64,000 nucleotides of DNA from PGYT01 sp963675055 (GTDB lineage: Bacteria > Bacteroidota > Ignavibacteria > Ignavibacteriales > Melioribacteraceae), in assembly GCA_963675055.2 (NCBI GenBank), contig CAXXJE010000004.1, forward strand, positions 744,001 through 808,000, read 5' to 3'. Positions 53,618 to 62,457 of this stretch are shown here, piece by piece. A model generated the notes under the pieces. It did not search any database, was not told the DNA's origin, and saw only the letters and a list, made by a program, of their open reading frames with translations. A program made the translations under genes and the position numbers. The number at the start of each line of letters is the position of its first letter. The stretch's first letter is position 1.

Positions 53618-54037
53618 ATGAGAACTGTGAAAACAACCATTAAGCTGCTTTTATTATCAACTATTTTTCTGACGATATCCTGTTCTGATTCTTATCACTT
53701 TACCCGTGATTCCGGTTTAGAAAGTTTAAGTCTTTTAAGAACCGCAATACAGGTCAATGAAATTAAGAATTCAGCAATAATTGGCCAGGTTCGTGACCGG
53801 GAAACCGATGAACCAATTTGGGGATCAAATGTTACAATTGATGGGACAAATTTAGGTTCAGCAACCGACAGTCTTGGAAATTATGTAATTAAAAATATTC
53901 CGGATGGTACTTATACGATTAGAGCTAGTTTGGTAGGCTACCACGTGGGTGTTGCAGATAGTATCGTAATTAATGGAAACGAACTGGTTGTATTGGACTT
54001 TCGATTAGCCGTGGGTGCATTCCAAATGTTAGAATGA
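53618..54037 (+). CDS. Lipoprotein with carboxypeptidase regulatory-like domain
   Basis: A 139-aa lipoprotein with lipobox TISC (Cys22). Residues ~54-130 form a single CarboxypepD_reg-like beta-sandwich (IIGQVRDRETDEPIWGSNV, DSLGNYVIKNIPDGTYTIRA). The same domain precedes TonB receptors such as the one at 12680-15397, but here no plug or barrel follows. It may be a free-standing surface domain or a domain captured from a receptor. It lies about 40 bp after the DUF4260 gene. Confidence 0.8.
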   Translation: MRTVKTTIKLLLLSTIFLTISCSDSYHFTRDSGLESLSLLRTAIQVNEIKNSAIIGQVRDRETDEPIWGSNVTIDGTNLGSATDSLGNYVIKNIPDGTYTIRASLVGYHVGVADSIVINGNELVVLDFRLAVGAFQMLE

Positions 54038-54387
54038 TGATTGATAATCTTTCCAAATATGTAAAACTTTTGTATCGGAGTAACTATTAGTTCAGTTCCT
54101 GCCAAATAAAACTGAACAGGATTAAAATGTGCATTTCCAAATTGAATAGAATTTAATATTTTAGAGAAAATAATGTCCTGCATTGGGGAACGATGCTGAT
54201 ATTCGCTAATTCTACGTAATAGTCCTTACAAATATATCTGCTAATTGACTGATTATAATTCAGTTAAATTGGAGCGGATTATGGTACAAATTTGCGTAAA
54301 CATCAGGCAGCAAAAGGATTAAACTGGTAAAACCCACAAACAGGACATGTGCCTAAAGAAAATCATCAATAAAATAAATCGGGAAAT
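54038..54387. other. 350-bp intergenic gap with one perfect hairpin
   Basis: GTTCAGTT (54090-54097) and AACTGAAC (54110-54117) form a perfect 8-bp stem with a 12-base loop, about 50 bp after the lipoprotein stop. It lacks a T-tract. Nothing else in the gap could be supported. Confidence 0.45.
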
Positions 54388-55623
54388 ATGAAAAAGCATC
54401 TGCTAATTACAAGTCTAATAATTCTAACATTACTAAGCACCATAATTCAAGCACAATCAGACAAAGCTAACTGGAAGAAAGATTTACAGTATCTCGCGGA
54501 GATACTTCCTGAGTATCATAAAGACTTCAAGAAGGTAACTGCCGGGAGCAAGTATGACAGTTTAATCACCTACCACCTCTCACATGTTGATGAGTACAGT
54601 TATCCGGAATTTGTGCTGGGTGCTTTTGAAATTATGGCCTCTCTAAATGTAGCTCACAGTTATGCAGAGATTATAAAAACATATCCAGATTACATTTTCA
54701 GTGCTTTCCCCGTTAAGGGCAAATGGTATTCTGACGGATTTTATTTAACTGAAACAACACCGGAATACAGTGATCTTCTCGGCAGGAAATTGTTGAAAAT
54801 AGGAAGTTATTCAGTAAATGAGGTTATGAATAAACTATCCAAGTATATTGCCTGTGAAAACGATAAATGGCTAAAGGTACGATTTCCTCTTTTCATGCTA
54901 TCAGCTGAATTACTTTCATTAAACGGTATGATTAACAGCATTGATTCAGCTGAGTTTATATTTGATGATTTATCGTCTGTAAAACTCAACTCAATTCAAA
55001 TCAATAAACTTGATCAGTTTATTGATGTCAGCAGCAAATTCGATATTCCGGCGTCAGTCTCGCAGGAAAATGAAGATAAATACTACAGCTTTTCATACAT
55101 AAAAGAAAATAAGCTAATTTATTTCCAGTACAATACCTGCGGTAACGAGAAAGGCTATCCATTTTCAAAATTCAATGATTCTTTATTCGCATTTATTGAT
55201 ACGCATGATGTCGGGAAAATAGTAATAGATCTGCGATATAATGAGGGCGGTAATTCGGCTGTACTGGAACCATTTATGAAACGTATTGCACAGAATGAAG
55301 AATTAAATGTACCAGGACATTTCTTTGCAATGATCGGGAACAGGACTTTTTCATCAGCATTACTTAATACTCTTTCGCTTAAAATGAGAACGAAGGTAAT
55401 TACTGTAGGCGAACCAACAGGAGGAAAACCTAACAGCTGGGGTGAACAAAAAGGATTTACTCTGCCGTATACAAAGGTGCTTATGGTTTCATATTGTTCA
55501 TCCTATTATTCAAGTCACGATTACAAAACCGACAGTTACTACCCGGACATACCGGTTAGTTATAATTTCAGTGATTATATAAACGGGAAAGATCCGGTAC
55601 TAGAGAAAATTATTGAGTATTAA
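54388..55623 (+). CDS. S41 family peptidase-like secreted protein
   Basis: A 411-aa exported protein with a signal peptide ending at IIQAQ. The C-terminal half carries the S41 (tail-specific/C-terminal processing) core: GKIVIDLRYNEGGNS (~276-290), IGNRTFSSALLNTL with the expected nucleophile Ser, and VGEPTGGKPN. A PDZ domain is not obvious in the N-terminal half; instead ~200 residues of helical sequence precede the core. The family cleaves proteins near their C-termini in the periplasm. It stands alone on its transcript between two gaps. Confidence 0.83.
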   Translation: MKKHLLITSLIILTLLSTIIQAQSDKANWKKDLQYLAEILPEYHKDFKKVTAGSKYDSLITYHLSHVDEYSYPEFVLGAFEIMASLNVAHSYAEIIKTYPDYIFSAFPVKGKWYSDGFYLTETTPEYSDLLGRKLLKIGSYSVNEVMNKLSKYIACENDKWLKVRFPLFMLSAELLSLNGMINSIDSAEFIFDDLSSVKLNSIQINKLDQFIDVSSKFDIPASVSQENEDKYYSFSYIKENKLIYFQYNTCGNEKGYPFSKFNDSLFAFIDTHDVGKIVIDLRYNEGGNSAVLEPFMKRIAQNEELNVPGHFFAMIGNRTFSSALLNTLSLKMRTKVITVGEPTGGKPNSWGEQKGFTLPYTKVLMVSYCSSYYSSHDYKTDSYYPDIPVSYNFSDYINGKDPVLEKIIEY

Positions 55624-55676
55624 TTAATACCGATAGTATCAAAGATGTTAGATTTAAGTAAATAATTGGATTGATC

Positions 55677-56918
55677 ATGAAAAAGCTTATAGCATTTGTA
55701 TTTATTATTTCAGTTAACTTACTATTTGCACAGGGAGAAGCGGCGCTTCCCTTTCTTTATTCGCAGCAATCTCCGTTATACTTAGGTGCCGGGAATATTG
55801 GTGTATCAAATCCGATAGACGAACAATCCGGCTTCTATTATAATCCTTCATTACTTGGTTATACTTCAAAAGTCAATCATGCTTCGTTTTTTTCAATCCC
55901 TAAGCAGGATTTCAATTCATATTATCTGACTCCGACTTTCAGCAATTACGGATTTAACCTCGGTTACAATTTGGAGGATGCAAATGCCAATCTGCCATTT
56001 ACTATTGGACTGGGATTCCTGCATCATAAATTCAGTTTCGGCACTTTTTACAGAACTTCAGCAGAGAGTCCCGAACCGATCGGGGAATTTGAAAGTTATG
56101 ATTCATATAACAGCTTAAGTCTGGGAATCGGCTTCGAGTATGTTTTGCAATTTAACATCGGCATGTCTATAAAATTCATAGACTCACAACTGAGCGATAA
56201 ACCGACTGAAAATGAACAAGGAACCGGAAGCGCAGATATAACTGTATTCGATTACGGAGCGTCGATTAATTTGCCGGTATCAAAACTGCTGCTAAGAGAT
56301 CTTAAATATCATTTGGATAAGTGCTCATATATTTATCCTGTCGCGAATTTGTCGTTAGGCGCATCCCTGTTGAATTACGGAGATGAAATAAAATATGTTG
56401 ACGATGTACAAAGCGCACCGCTGCCGAGGACATCAAGAATCGGATATACCTTGAATATCGGTACGGGAATTAAACTGAAATCCGGATCATTAAACTTATT
56501 CAGCTATTATTTTTCATCCGAATCAGAGGATATACTAATTAAACGAGAAGGCTTGGGGAGCTATGAATACCAGTCACCATTCAGCGATATGCGTTTCCCC
56601 GGAAATCTGATTGAACAAAAAGATGACGAAAATATCGTAGTACATAAGGGTCATATAATTGATTTATTCGAAACAATTAAAATTACATCAGGACAGTATA
56701 AAGGACGCGGTTTTACTTATGTCCGAAAATCTAACGGCTATGCCGTATCTTCAAAGGGATTTATGAATTTGTTGTCAATGCTGGTTGATAATTCTACAAT
56801 ACGCTATATAAATGATCATATTGTACTGAACTATTATAATAGCCGTATAAACGTTGATACAAGTTATGAATCCGAATATGATGGATTAAGTATTATCTAT
56901 AAAGGATTTGTATTCTGA
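55677..56918 (+). CDS. PorV/PorQ-like outer-membrane protein
   Basis: A 413-aa exported protein with a signal peptide ending at LLFAQ. LYLGAGNIGVSNPIDEQSGF and YYNPSLLGY (~35-62) match the N-terminal signature of the PorV/PorQ family. Alternating strands follow through ~270. The last ~130 residues (from about IVVHKGHIIDLFETIK) look like a separate, non-barrel domain, which is unusual for the family. ATG 55677 is chosen over a TTG two codons upstream. It is the second such protein in the window, and no T9SS cargo lies beside this one. Confidence 0.65.
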   Translation: MKKLIAFVFIISVNLLFAQGEAALPFLYSQQSPLYLGAGNIGVSNPIDEQSGFYYNPSLLGYTSKVNHASFFSIPKQDFNSYYLTPTFSNYGFNLGYNLEDANANLPFTIGLGFLHHKFSFGTFYRTSAESPEPIGEFESYDSYNSLSLGIGFEYVLQFNIGMSIKFIDSQLSDKPTENEQGTGSADITVFDYGASINLPVSKLLLRDLKYHLDKCSYIYPVANLSLGASLLNYGDEIKYVDDVQSAPLPRTSRIGYTLNIGTGIKLKSGSLNLFSYYFSSESEDILIKREGLGSYEYQSPFSDMRFPGNLIEQKDDENIVVHKGHIIDLFETIKITSGQYKGRGFTYVRKSNGYAVSSKGFMNLLSMLVDNSTIRYINDHIVLNYYNSRINVDTSYESEYDGLSIIYKGFVF

Positions 56919-57058
56919 TAATGACGGTGAGTCTTCTTTATGAATGAATGTCGGAGAGTTTATTCCGAACAAAGTGATCTAACTCGTGACAATAGTTTTA
57001 TTAAATTGATATGTACTTACCACAAGCATTAGGTTATTATTTTTAAACCGGATCGCTT

Positions 57059-57629
57059 ATGTCAAAGTACGATATTGTAATTACATTCTTTACAATCATT
57101 TACGGGTTAATGCTGACCGACCTGTTTCTAAGTATTCATAAACATATATGAGCAGGTAAAAAGATTAAATGGCACTGGCTGCCGGTATTAGCTACGTGGC
57201 ACCAGTTTTTAATTATACTTAAAAACTGGTGGGATTTGTATTCGTTTCAGGGTTCCAATGACTGGATGAACATTTATTTCTTTGTAGCCTATGGACACCT
57301 GATGCTGGTATTGTTCCTGCTGGTATCAATCGCATTACCCGATACAATTGAAGAAGGAACAGAGTTAGAGAACTATTATTTCAATAATCACAGGTATTTC
57401 TGGGGATTGATGACAAATGTAGTTGTTGTTACCTCACTAATTACATTGTTTAAGAAAACTCGGGAATACCGTACAGGTGGATGTTTTCGCCGGAGTTGTA
57501 TCACTCGTTATATCAATTGTATTTCCCCTAATACTGACTTTCACAAAAAGATACATTGTTCACGCTGTATTGCTGATCTTCTTTGTTATTATTACAGTTA
57601 GTGAAATTGTAATTACGGGGTTGGGATAG
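57059..57629 (+). pseudogene. Degraded gene for a ~190-aa multi-TM protein (internal stop and frameshift)
   Basis: An ATG at 57059 opens MSKYDIVITFFTIIYG, ending in an in-frame TGA at 57149-57151. The same frame then continues with KIKWHWLPVLATWHQFLIIL and NIYFFVAYGHLMLVLFLLV until about 57475. There the coding signal shifts frame (VDVFAGVVSLVISIVFPL onward) to a TAG at 57627-57629. Joined, the pieces make a membrane protein with four to six TM segments. Two independent lesions argue for a pseudogene, barring assembly errors. A family was not recognised. Confidence 0.65.
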
Positions 57630-57794
57630 GTCACTGAAGATTTGTGTTGCTATCCGTTCTATAGTGAATAAGAATCAGTTTAGATATGATTTAACTTAAC
57701 CCATATCCCTGATTATAACTTAATTATTGCATTGGAAATGAAGTGATAATTCTATTATTTTAATTTTAAGATACGGGGACAAATAGAACACGCA

Positions 57795-58286
57795 ATGCAT
57801 AATTTACAGAAATATGGATTTATTCTTACTTTGCTGTTAATCCTGGTACTATTACCAATATCACATTCATTATCTCAGCCGAGTGATGTACTAAATATAA
57901 TTTCAGCGGATGCGTATTACCTGAGAACGGAAAGAGTTAAAAGTCCTGCCAGGCACAAGCCCGGGAGTAAATATATTAAACCGGCGCTAACAACTACAAG
58001 GAAAGATTATTATAACTTGCGTATAACGATACATTTGAAACGCTATAGTGAAGGTCCCTTGGATATCAGATTAATTTCCGACAGAGGATATACTAAAATT
58101 ATTAGAATTGAAGAGGACCTTTCTTTATTGCGTCCTGATGATATTTATTATTATTCAAGAGAAATAGTTCTTAACGAAATTGGCTGGTACGAATTTGAAA
58201 TCGGATATTTCCCGAGGGCAGTCAATGGGAATGAAGTTGATATAATATATGACAAGACAAGAATTTATGTCAACAAATTCAGGTAA
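57795..58286 (+). CDS. Hypothetical exported protein
   Basis: A 163-aa protein with a long hydrophobic N-terminal segment (YGFILTLLLILVLLPISHSL), serving as signal peptide or anchor. The remainder is beta-rich and basic, with YYNLRITIHLKRYSEGPLDI and a C-terminal DIIYDKTRIYVNKF. It could be an immunoglobulin-like domain, but no family was recognised. A gene remnant in another frame follows immediately. Confidence 0.55.
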   Translation: MHNLQKYGFILTLLLILVLLPISHSLSQPSDVLNIISADAYYLRTERVKSPARHKPGSKYIKPALTTTRKDYYNLRITIHLKRYSEGPLDIRLISDRGYTKIIRIEEDLSLLRPDDIYYYSREIVLNEIGWYEFEIGYFPRAVNGNEVDIIYDKTRIYVNKFR

Positions 58287-58292
58287 ATTTGA

Positions 58293-58613
58293 CTATCCGT
58301 ACCGGGAATAACATTTAATAAAACGAACGATAAACTAATCACCATTGCAATTTATACGACCTCGGCAGAGACTTATTTAATTAATACAAAACCGGAAGAC
58401 AGCGGCATACCGGTATTTGTATTTGATGATCAGACAGTTTCCATTCATCCATACTTGTCAAATGCAATAGGTGGAGTAAAAGTTAAAATACAGGTATCAT
58501 ACAAACTGGCAGCATTGGAAATATTGGGAGTGGATTCTGAACTAAAGGATATTGAAACGGAACATTGTCCATTATGTAAATCGGTAAATACCGAATATCA
58601 GCAAATGAACTAG
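58293..58613 (+). pseudogene. 5'-truncated gene remnant
   Basis: A frame of 106 codons is open from just after the stop of the preceding gene to TAG at 58611-58613, but has no usable upstream start. It reads like coding sequence: TFNKTNDKLITIAIYTTSAE, IPVFVFDDQTVSIHPYL and a C-terminal EHCPLCKSVN with a CxxC pair. It is probably the 3' end of a gene whose start was lost. No family was recognised. The remaining ~120 bp before the AraC gene holds only a short GACAAGCCC duplication. Confidence 0.4.
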
Positions 58614-58732
58614 CTGCAGACAGGGACAAGCCCCGCAGACGGGACAAGCCCTGTATAGTTGGAACGAAAAAAGAGGTTAAGTCGTTATCATTCTATGAGT
58701 ACCAATTAACGCAAAGAAATTAACATTATTGC

Positions 58733-59641
58733 ATGAAGAAAACAAAGTCAATATACAGGGAAAGAATAAACAGAGTAATAGAATATGTTAATAGTCATCT
58801 TCACGAATCAACATCGCTTGAAACACTCGCAGATGTCGCCTGTTTCTCATCATTCCATTTCCATAAAATATTCCTGGCTGTAACCGGTGAAACCGTAAAC
58901 TCTTTTACTACCAGACTCCGTTTGGAAAAAGCAGCAAGATTACTAAGGTTTTCCAAATCATCAGTAACTGAAATTGCATTGAACTGCGGATTCTCCTCCC
59001 CTTCAACTCTATCCAGATCTTTCAAAGATCATTTCGGTATATCTCCCAGCGGATACAGAAGCGGCGGAATAAAAAATGACAAGATTCGCAAAGAACTCTT
59101 TTCGATGAACGATTATATTTTACCCATGTCTGATGAAGAATTAGCGAATACATTTCCGGTTACGATTAAAACATTCCCGGAAAGACGCGTCGCGTACATA
59201 CGAGTAACGGACGCGTACAGCGAAGGAGTTGTATTAAACGCGTTCGAAAGGATGATTAGATGGGCAAAGGAAAACAATTTGTATGAAAGCGGAACTATAT
59301 TCGGCATGTCACTCGATGATCCTATGGTAACACCGAAAGAGCTGTACCGTTATGAAGTATGTCTGACTGTTCCGGAATCATTTGAATTAAAAAGCGATTC
59401 GGATATTTCATTAATGACCATGCCTGAGTACAGGTACGCAACTACCAGGGTTTCGGGTGAAATTAAAATGGTAGGGACGGCAATTAGTTATCTTTTTAAC
59501 AACTGGCTTATCAACAGTAATTACGAACCGGAACACCAGCATGCGCTGGAAATTTTTCTTGATAAAGAGAGGGTATGCGACTGGAGTAGTTTTGATGAAG
59601 AAATATGCATACCGATAAAGAAACGAAAATCTATTAACTAA
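58733..59641 (+). CDS. AraC-family regulator with GyrI-like effector domain
   Basis: A 302-aa regulator. Residues ~5-110 hold the two-helix-turn-helix AraC domain (TSLETLADVACFSSFHFHKIF and SVTEIALNCGFSSPSTLSRSF, ending GISPSGYR). Residues ~140-298 form a GyrI-like small-molecule binding domain (RRVAYIRVTDAYSEGVVL, PKELYRYEVCLTVPE, DWSSFDEEICIPIKKR). This is the Rob/SoxS-BmrR arrangement, usually sensing hydrophobic drugs or stress compounds. It is followed after 18 bp by a VOC-family gene, so the pair may be one transcript for resistance or detoxification. Confidence 0.9.
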   Translation: MKKTKSIYRERINRVIEYVNSHLHESTSLETLADVACFSSFHFHKIFLAVTGETVNSFTTRLRLEKAARLLRFSKSSVTEIALNCGFSSPSTLSRSFKDHFGISPSGYRSGGIKNDKIRKELFSMNDYILPMSDEELANTFPVTIKTFPERRVAYIRVTDAYSEGVVLNAFERMIRWAKENNLYESGTIFGMSLDDPMVTPKELYRYEVCLTVPESFELKSDSDISLMTMPEYRYATTRVSGEIKMVGTAISYLFNNWLINSNYEPEHQHALEIFLDKERVCDWSSFDEEICIPIKKRKSIN

Positions 59642-59659
59642 CTATTCTGAAAGGATAAT

Positions 59660-60031
59660 ATGAAAACAGGAAATTTCTCACTTAGTCTAAATGTGAAGGA
59701 TATAAAAAAGTCTAAAGAGTTTTACGAGGCTCTCGGTTTCACAGTATTCCACGGCGTCGAAAGCGAGGGCTGGCTGATCATGAAAGGGTCTGACTGCAAC
59801 ATCGGACTATTCCAGGGAATGTTCGAAAAGAATCTACTAACGTTCAATCCCGGCTGGGACGCAAATGCAAATACAATTGATTCATTCGATGATGTTCGGG
59901 AGATTCAGAAAAAACTGAAAGAGAACGGAATTGAAATTGAGAAGGAAATAGATGAAAACAGTTCCGGTCCGGCAAACTTCATGATAACGGATCCCGACGG
60001 AAATCCAATCCTGTTCGATCAGCATGTTTAG
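59660..60031 (+). CDS. VOC (glyoxalase/bleomycin-resistance) family protein
   Basis: A 123-aa protein with the paired beta-alpha-beta-beta-beta units of the vicinal oxygen chelate fold: FSLSLNVKDIKKSKEFYEAL at the start, GWLIMKGSDCNIGLFQGMF in the middle and FMITDPDGNPILFDQH at the end. The canonical metal-ligand His at the first strand is replaced (SLSLNV), so metal binding is uncertain. AAGGATA precedes the ATG. It sits directly downstream of the AraC/GyrI regulator. Confidence 0.87.
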   Translation: MKTGNFSLSLNVKDIKKSKEFYEALGFTVFHGVESEGWLIMKGSDCNIGLFQGMFEKNLLTFNPGWDANANTIDSFDDVREIQKKLKENGIEIEKEIDENSSGPANFMITDPDGNPILFDQHV

Positions 60032-60040
60032 AACTTTTTT

Positions 60041-60067
60041 AGCCCGGTTTTGCCGGGCTTGATTCTT
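60041..60067 (+). terminator. Terminator after the VOC gene
   Basis: AGCCCGG-TTTTG-CCGGGCTT (60041-60060) forms a strong hairpin nine bases after the stop, followed by GATTCTT. It ends the AraC-VOC transcript. Confidence 0.7.
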
Positions 60068-60132
60068 ACCTTGATTACATGAAGTAATTATATTATATAC
60101 ACATTTATTACAGTCGTATTGTTGGGAAAATC

Positions 60133-60618
60133 ATGAAGTTTGATAATGTTTCTAAAATCCTACTCATCCTATATACTGCAGCAGTCGTTCCTTTTTTATC
60201 GGGCTGCGATACAACCAACTCCATTGACGAAGGAGAAATCAAAGTTAAAAGTGATTCCGAACTATACGTATTTAATGATGTCTCAGAAATTTCATTAACT
60301 ATTAAAAATAATTCTATGAATGCGGTCTATTACATTTGCTCAGGTGATATATATATCGAAGAATTGAAACAAGGAATTATTGAAAAGGATTGGAAAGTCT
60401 GGGGCTTTGAAGAATGTCTGGGAGTTCGTTCGATCGAATCCGGAGAAATAAAGGAATTTATATTCGATAAAACTTACTCAACCTCACCATTCAACCTTGA
60501 CGGAGCAAAATATAATGACGAAGTCAGCTACAGATTCAGGCTGGATTTTTACTCGGATGAAAGCCTAAACACATTTTTATCTATCCACGACAGATACTCA
60601 AATAGATTTAAACTGTAA
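60133..60618 (+). CDS. Hypothetical lipoprotein
   Basis: A 161-aa lipoprotein with lipobox LSGC (Cys25). The body is beta-rich: SELYVFNDVSEISLTIKNNS, then YYICSGDIYIEEL and SYRFRLDFYSD. It resembles an immunoglobulin-like fold seen in many small Bacteroidota lipoproteins. No catalytic motif or family was recognised. It is monocistronic, with the flavoprotein gene converging from the right. Confidence 0.65.
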   Translation: MKFDNVSKILLILYTAAVVPFLSGCDTTNSIDEGEIKVKSDSELYVFNDVSEISLTIKNNSMNAVYYICSGDIYIEELKQGIIEKDWKVWGFEECLGVRSIESGEIKEFIFDKTYSTSPFNLDGAKYNDEVSYRFRLDFYSDESLNTFLSIHDRYSNRFKL

Positions 60619-60733
60619 AATAAAATTTGGTTCCTTGGATTTTAACATTACGATTGACGAAAAACAATAAATTCGAGTTTATCGGCAGGTACAGTTGGAA
60701 TATGTATGGAGAGTGGATTAGTAAAGTCCCCTG

Positions 60734-62293
60734 CTATTCAACACTGAGATATTTAGCGACTGCATCCGCACATCTTTCGCCGTCAATTGCTGCTGAAATA
60801 ATTCCGCCTGCGTAACCGGCACCCTCACCTGACGGGAATAATCCTGCTGTCGATATATGCATTAAGGTTTCCGGATCTCGCGGGATGCGTATCGGTGAAC
60901 TTGTTCTCGTTTCGGCTGCCAGCATTTGCGCTTCTTCGGTTACATACCCTTTCATACGCTTGCCGAATATTTTAAGAGAACGTCCCAGACCTTTCGCTAT
61001 CTGTTTCGGAAGCAGTTCATGGAGCGGCGCAGCGACTGTTCCAGGAATGTAGGAAGACTCTGGAAGTGACTGCGACGGTCTGCGGTTTATAAAATCCGTT
61101 ATACGCTGAGCAGGTGCCGTTTGAGTTCTACCTCCGGCATTAAAGGCTTTCCTCTCAACCTGCTTCTGGTATTCGAGTCCGGCAAATACACCGTGTTTTG
61201 AAAACTTCTTCCAGTCCTTTTCGGTCACTGTTACAACAAGTCCTGAATTGGCATATGGTGAGTCCCTGCGCGATACGGACATTCCGTTAAGTACAAGTTC
61301 ACCCGGAGCTGTAGAAGCCGGAACGATTATACCGCCCGGACACATGCAGAACGAGTATACTCCTCTTTCATCTATCTTGCAGCTTAAGTTGTAGCTGGCC
61401 GCGGGAAGGTTCGGATTTCTACTGTTCGAATGGTATTGAATACTATCGATCAAAGGCTGGGGATGCTCTAAACGAACTCCCATTGCAAATGCCTTGGCTT
61501 CAAGCGTTATGCCCTGTTTATCCAAAAGATAGTAGATATCACGCGCCGAATGCCCGGTTGCCAGTATAACAGCGTCAGCGGTTAATTCGGTTTCATCATT
61601 TATAATAACTCCTCTCAAACGATTATTATCAATTATGTAACCGGTCACTCTCGAATTGAATCGGTAGTCCCCGCCGTTATCTGTTATTGTATTCCTGATC
61701 GCTTCAACTATCTTCGGAAGTTTATTCGATCCGATATGCGGATGAGCGTCAATAAGTATATCTTCCGCGGCACCATGCTGCTTAAGGAGACTCAATATTC
61801 TTCCAACATCACCACGTTTGGTTGAACGGGTATAAAGCTTGCCGTCGCTGTAAGTACCGGCGCCCCCTTCACCGAAACAATAATTTGAATCGGGATCCAC
61901 CTTGTGTTCCTGCATAATAGCACGCAGATCATGCCGCCTGGCCTGAACATCCTTACCACGTTCCAATATAACAGGCTTTATATTATGCTCAATCAGTTTT
62001 AACGCGGCGAACATTCCGGCCGGACCACCGCCGACTATGATAACCTTTTTATCCGATCGAACCGGTTTGAAATCAATTCTGTCCGCAGGTTCATCCGGTG
62101 ACTCGTTGATATATGCAATTACTTTCAGTCTGTAAACGGGAATTTTGGGACGAGCGTCAACGGAACGCTTAATAATCTTAACCGCGTTTATCTCGGCCGG
62201 ATTCAATTTAAGTTTTCGGGAGATTACTTTTTTGTGATGTTCAGTATCCGAAACGAATTCGGGCGGGAAGCTGATCTCTAATTCTTTTTGCAT
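60734..62293 (-). CDS. FAD-dependent dehydrogenase of the COG2509 type
   Basis: A 519-aa flavoprotein. A ~90-residue N-terminal alpha/beta domain is followed by the FAD motif VIIVGGGPAGMFAALKL and the family signature NYCFGEGGAGTYSDGKLYTR. Later motifs include VILATGHSARDIY, SFCMCPGGIIVPAS and a C-terminal FPSGEGAGYAGGIISAAIDG. COG2509 enzymes are uncharacterised NAD(FAD)-utilising dehydrogenases found in most bacteria. The ATG at 62293 has AGGGGA about six bases upstream; the longer start at 62332 is unlikely. It is cytosolic and monocistronic, divergent from the TPR-GWxTD gene. Confidence 0.92.
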   Translation of the reverse strand: MQKELEISFPPEFVSDTEHHKKVISRKLKLNPAEINAVKIIKRSVDARPKIPVYRLKVIAYINESPDEPADRIDFKPVRSDKKVIIVGGGPAGMFAALKLIEHNIKPVILERGKDVQARRHDLRAIMQEHKVDPDSNYCFGEGGAGTYSDGKLYTRSTKRGDVGRILSLLKQHGAAEDILIDAHPHIGSNKLPKIVEAIRNTITDNGGDYRFNSRVTGYIIDNNRLRGVIINDETELTADAVILATGHSARDIYYLLDKQGITLEAKAFAMGVRLEHPQPLIDSIQYHSNSRNPNLPAASYNLSCKIDERGVYSFCMCPGGIIVPASTAPGELVLNGMSVSRRDSPYANSGLVVTVTEKDWKKFSKHGVFAGLEYQKQVERKAFNAGGRTQTAPAQRITDFINRRPSQSLPESSYIPGTVAAPLHELLPKQIAKGLGRSLKIFGKRMKGYVTEEAQMLAAETRTSSPIRIPRDPETLMHISTAGLFPSGEGAGYAGGIISAAIDGERCADAVAKYLSVE

Positions 62294-62457
62294 GTCTGTC
62301 CCCTGTCTATGAGGAAAATTATTGTCAATCAATAATAGTCATTATGTCAATCAAGTAAAACAAGAATTAACGGAACATTAATCACACATAATGGCTTTTG
62401 TATAATATTATTTTTAGCACTATTTTATAAAGTCCTTAACAAGGCTCCTTCCATAAA

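Noticed and set aside
54297..54387. Possible HU/IHF-like or toxin C-terminal remnant (NPQTG-like string)
   Set aside because: The frame has stops on both sides and only a few matching residues.
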